From: Alligator mississippiensis
Lineage: Eukaryota > Chordata > Crocodylia > Alligatoridae
NCBI RefSeq assembly: GCF_030867095.1
Contig: NC_081835.1
Coordinates: forward strand, 39,229,892-39,293,891
DNA length: 64,000 bases
Reading direction: 5' to 3'
The notes below the pieces were generated by a model. It was not told where the DNA came from. It saw only the letters and a program-made list of their open reading frames with translations, and ran no database searches. Both the position numbers and the translations under genes were made by a program. Of this stretch, positions 61,477 to 64,000 are shown one piece after another (positions within the stretch are counted from its first letter, which is position 1; each line of letters opens with the position of its first letter).

Positions 61477-61845
61477 ATGATGCTGTGGGCCGCTGCCACC
61501 TGGCTGCTAGGCCTGGCCGTCACCTGGTTGCTGGGTCACGGGTGGGAGCCTGCAGGCAGCCGCCTGCTGAGCGCCACTGAGCTGGCACGGTACATGAGCA
61601 CTGAGGGCTCACCTGGCCTCTACCAGGCCATGCTGGGGCAGGTCTTTGATGTGCACTGTGGCTGCGAGCACTACGGGCCGGGCGGTGCCTACAGTAGCCT
61701 GGCAGGCAGAGATGTGTCCCGGGCCTTCATGATGGGAGACTTCATGGCGCGGGGGCTGGTGGATGACGTGTTGGGGCTGCCCCACGGGACGCGACCACGC
61801 TGCGCCGCTGGCTGCACTTCTACCAGCAGCAATATGGCCTCGTGG
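61477..61845 (+). CDS. CYB5D2: CYB5D2 (neuferricin)-like first exon, partial, with a frame slip
   Basis: Neuferricin is a membrane-associated protein of the cytochrome b5/MAPR type, thought to bind haem. From the ATG at 61477 the frame encodes MMLWAAATWLLGLAVTWLLGHG, a signal-anchor-like hydrophobic stretch. It then gives RLLSATELARY, GSPGLYQAMLGQVFDV, HYGPGGAY, LAGRDVSRAFMMGDF and GLVDDVLGLPHG, all close to the neuferricin family. After about 61787 the family-like text (TTLRRWLHFYQQQYGLVG) continues one base out of frame, as if one base were missing. A GTGGGT donor follows at 61846. Later exons are not seen before 64000. It may be a real gene with a sequence error, or a decayed copy. The neighbouring TNNC1 is not its usual neighbour in mammals. 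Confidence 0.78.
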
Positions 61846-62318
61846 GTGGGTGGGTGGGTGTGTGCGGGGCCCGGCAGCACCTGAGGGCCAAGGATAGAGG
61901 AGCTGCTGGGGCTCAGGGCAGGGCCGGCCCCAGATCCGGGCTGTGCTGCTGCTTTCGGATGCGGGCAAGCACGAGCTGTGCGGAGCTGGACACATTCCTG
62001 GCGCTGGCAGGGTTTTTGCGCTGTCCCCCCAGCTCTGCGCCTGCTTTGGGGGCTGCGCTGAGATCCTCCCTGGGCACAGGCTGTGCTCGGTGTTGTGGCG
62101 AGGGCTGCTCGGGTGATGTCTGGCATGGGGAGACGGTCAGACCAGTTGCTCAGGGCAGGATGCTTTTCCTCAGATGCAGGATGGGGAAAGGATGCGCCGA
62201 AGCCTGAGTCATACAGATGTTTCCAGGCCTGGGCCATCCCTTCAGCTGAGCTGATTCCTTACAGCAGCTTTTTAAATCAGGATCAGGAAAAGGCCACAGA
62301 CCCAAATCAGGACCCAGG
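61846..62318. other. possible intron 1 of the CYB5D2-like gene
   Basis: GC-rich sequence with many CG dinucleotides directly after the exon, compatible with a promoter-near CpG region. I found no second exon (no TGRFYG-type text) here. Confidence 0.4.
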
Positions 62319-62680
62319 GGTGACCTGGTAGCAGCCTATAAGTACATGATGGGGGTGCATCAGGATCTGGGGGAGTGCCTGTTCACCGGGGAACCCTAAG
62401 GGAAGACAAGGTCCAGTGGTCACAAACAGTCATTTTAGGCTGGACATAAGGAAAAACTTCTTTACTGTCTGAGCCCCTCAAGGCCTGGAACAGACTCCTC
62501 CCCCCCCCCCCCCCCAAGAAATGGTGCAAGCACCTACTCTGGATACCTTTAAGAAACATTTAGATGCTTATCTTGCTGGGATCTTTTGACCCTAGTTGAC
62601 TTCCTGCCCCTGGGGCAGAGGGCTGGACCCAATGATCTTATAAGGTCCCTTCCAGCCCTAATGTCTATGAAATCTATGTG
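62319..62680 (+). mobile_element. CR1 LINE 3' end, plus strand
   Basis: From 'gacctggtagcagcctataag' through 'aggctggacataaggaaaaac' and 'gatgcttatcttgctgggatc' to 'cttccagccctaatgtctatgaaatctatg'. This is the reverse-strand equivalent of 1908-2400. It contains a run of 16 C at about 62500-62515. Confidence 0.87.
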
Positions 62681-63389
62681 AACCAGCAGGGGGGAAAATA
62701 AAATAATACTGAAAGTAGCCTCAGGGGACTGCACTTGCAGAGAGCAAGGCTGTCTGGAGCCTGGGGTTAGCTAAGGTCTAGCAGCTCCAGGGAGGGGCTG
62801 TGAGCAAGGCTTCTCTTTTGTTTATAGGAGCCCTGCAGGCCCTCAAAGCCTCTGAAAGATAAGAGGCTACAGAGCAAGTGAAGCCTGGGAGAAGCCTAGC
62901 AAGCAGGAGGCATGAAACCAGTGGAAAGCTAAGCGGCAGTTTATTTGTTTAACTGTTTCTTTTGCATCTCTTGCAAGCCCAGGGTGATGGTGCTATGGAT
63001 TTAACTCAGCTGCAGCAAAGGTGAGGACCCTGAACAGTGAGTCCTTAGCTAAAGCCAGCAGCAAAAGTAAAAGTGGTCAGCTTGGGGTGCCTGGCCAAAC
63101 ATGCCTAGCTCTGCTCTGCACAGAAGCTACCCATAATAGTATACAATATACAGTTGAGAGGCACACCATGTAACCAACTCACTTACATATATCTCAATAA
63201 ACAGGTAAGTCCCCAGAGTATTTCTTGCCATAACATCTCTGACACCCCTCACTTACTAACACTATACATTGATAGGCCATGATATTCACGCAGGGGGAGA
63301 CTTTTGGTCTGATAGTCTTAGAACAAGAACAGAAGTAAATGACTCCTGAGTTTCAAACCTAGCTCTGAAACCAATTCCCTGTGTATAAT
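62681..63389. other. non-coding, unclassified
   Basis: The part 62820-62960 has text reminiscent of the LTR-type segment at 58810-58900 ('cagaggcttcgcagagcctgcagg' there, 'gcaggccctcaaagcctctgaa' here). No gene recognised. Confidence 0.35.
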
Positions 63390-63999
63390 TGTTGGCTACA
63401 AATGTCCAACTCGGGATCCTTAAAATTCTAGTTTATTAGGAGGATTGAAATACTGTAATGAATTAAATCATAAACCTTGGGGCTGGTCCCCCCGCCCCAC
63501 ACACACACACACAGTAGCAAGCTACAGAGTCAGGTATACCTATCCTACAAGCGCTGGAGTCTGCCGTCGATGGCCAGTCGAGGCTTCTTTCAGCATGGTG
63601 TTATCCTCCAGAAGGGGGTCGCCGGCTGGTCCTTCTGGCTGGACAGGTCTGGTCAAGTTGGAGATCAAGAGGGTGCCGCTGAGGGTCACTTTTCACTGCC
63701 TTTTATCTGTCCTTGGCAAACTTTGGTGACTCCCTAGTTTTCAGGTTTGCCCAATCCAGGGGTCGTTGACCCTCGTGGGACTTCTCCCCCCTCGGTGGCT
63801 ACTGGATGGCATCTGTCAGCCCCAGGGGTCATCCGCATGAACATACAGGTTTGGGAGTCCGCTGATGAATTTAGAATAGGGCTCTGGGAGTGGTCGATCT
63901 GGAGATATTCAGCCCAAAAGTTGGTCCCTGGCGTTGATTAACTCAGGCCAGGGCTTCTAGCCCTTGATCAGTGACATTTAGGATTTCCTGGTTGTTACA
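63390..63999 (-). mobile_element. LTR at the window edge, CpG-rich
   Basis: On the minus strand it runs from TGTAACAACCAGG (63999) to GTAGCCAACA (63390), a TG...CA form of about 610 bp. An AATAAA on the minus strand lies near 63435, followed by a short U5-like end. It contains a (CA)n tract near 63499-63512. CG dinucleotides are frequent. The sequence to the left does not look like a primer binding site, so this is a solo LTR or the 3' LTR of an element extending beyond the window. Confidence 0.6.
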
Positions 64000-64000
64000 T

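Noticed and set aside
63520-63990. Host exon with CG-rich open frames
   Set aside because: The segment is bounded by TG...CA and carries a polyadenylation signal in LTR position; frames are short and unsupported.

Overview
The window is vertebrate nuclear DNA: spliced genes, low gene density and a repeat load dominated by CR1 LINEs, hAT-type DNA elements with 8-bp target duplications, LTR relics and a Penelope-like relic. The abundance of CR1, several subfamilies with the typical 3' repeat, plus a Gmr1-like Ty3/Gypsy element, fits a non-avian reptile. I favour a crocodilian, with a turtle as the alternative. This is inferred from repeat style, not from a database match. There is no bacterial or phage content.

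Only one host gene is complete. TNNC1 (cardiac/slow skeletal troponin C) lies on the + strand at 22167-38388. Its six exons give exactly 161 codons plus stop, with correct splice sites and phases. Its introns are swollen by DNA transposons, some nested. A second host locus is a single exon at 61477-61845 matching the first exon of CYB5D2 (neuferricin). It has a signal-anchor-like start and a cytochrome b5-like domain, but one frame slip near its end; later exons are not in the window. The first 139 bases may be the 3' end of an unidentified coding exon.

Layout: 1.9-5.1 kb CR1 (minus); 5.84-11.90 kb a Ty3/Gypsy fossil with two LTRs whose pol order is protease, integrase, reverse transcriptase, RNase H (Gmr1-type) and whose capsid resembles the SCAN domain; 12.3-13.5 kb CR1 with a long open RT; 14.4-21.1 kb hAT elements, a 300-bp-scale tandem repeat and hairpins; 21.1-38.6 kb TNNC1; 38.6-47.9 kb CR1 copies, hAT pieces and a minisatellite split by CR1; 49.6-50.9 kb a CR1 and a CpG-rich solo LTR; 51.5-60.3 kb one CR1 copy broken by four later insertions; 61.2-62.7 kb the CYB5D2-like exon flanked by a hAT element and a CR1; 63.4-64.0 kb an LTR at the window edge.

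The mobile elements form a readable nesting history: CR1 first, then LTR and hAT insertions into it, then a Penelope-like relic and another hAT fragment inside one of those. The most notable system is the Gmr1-like element, a representative of the lineage from which the vertebrate SCAN domain is thought to derive. It is a fossil, not an active system.
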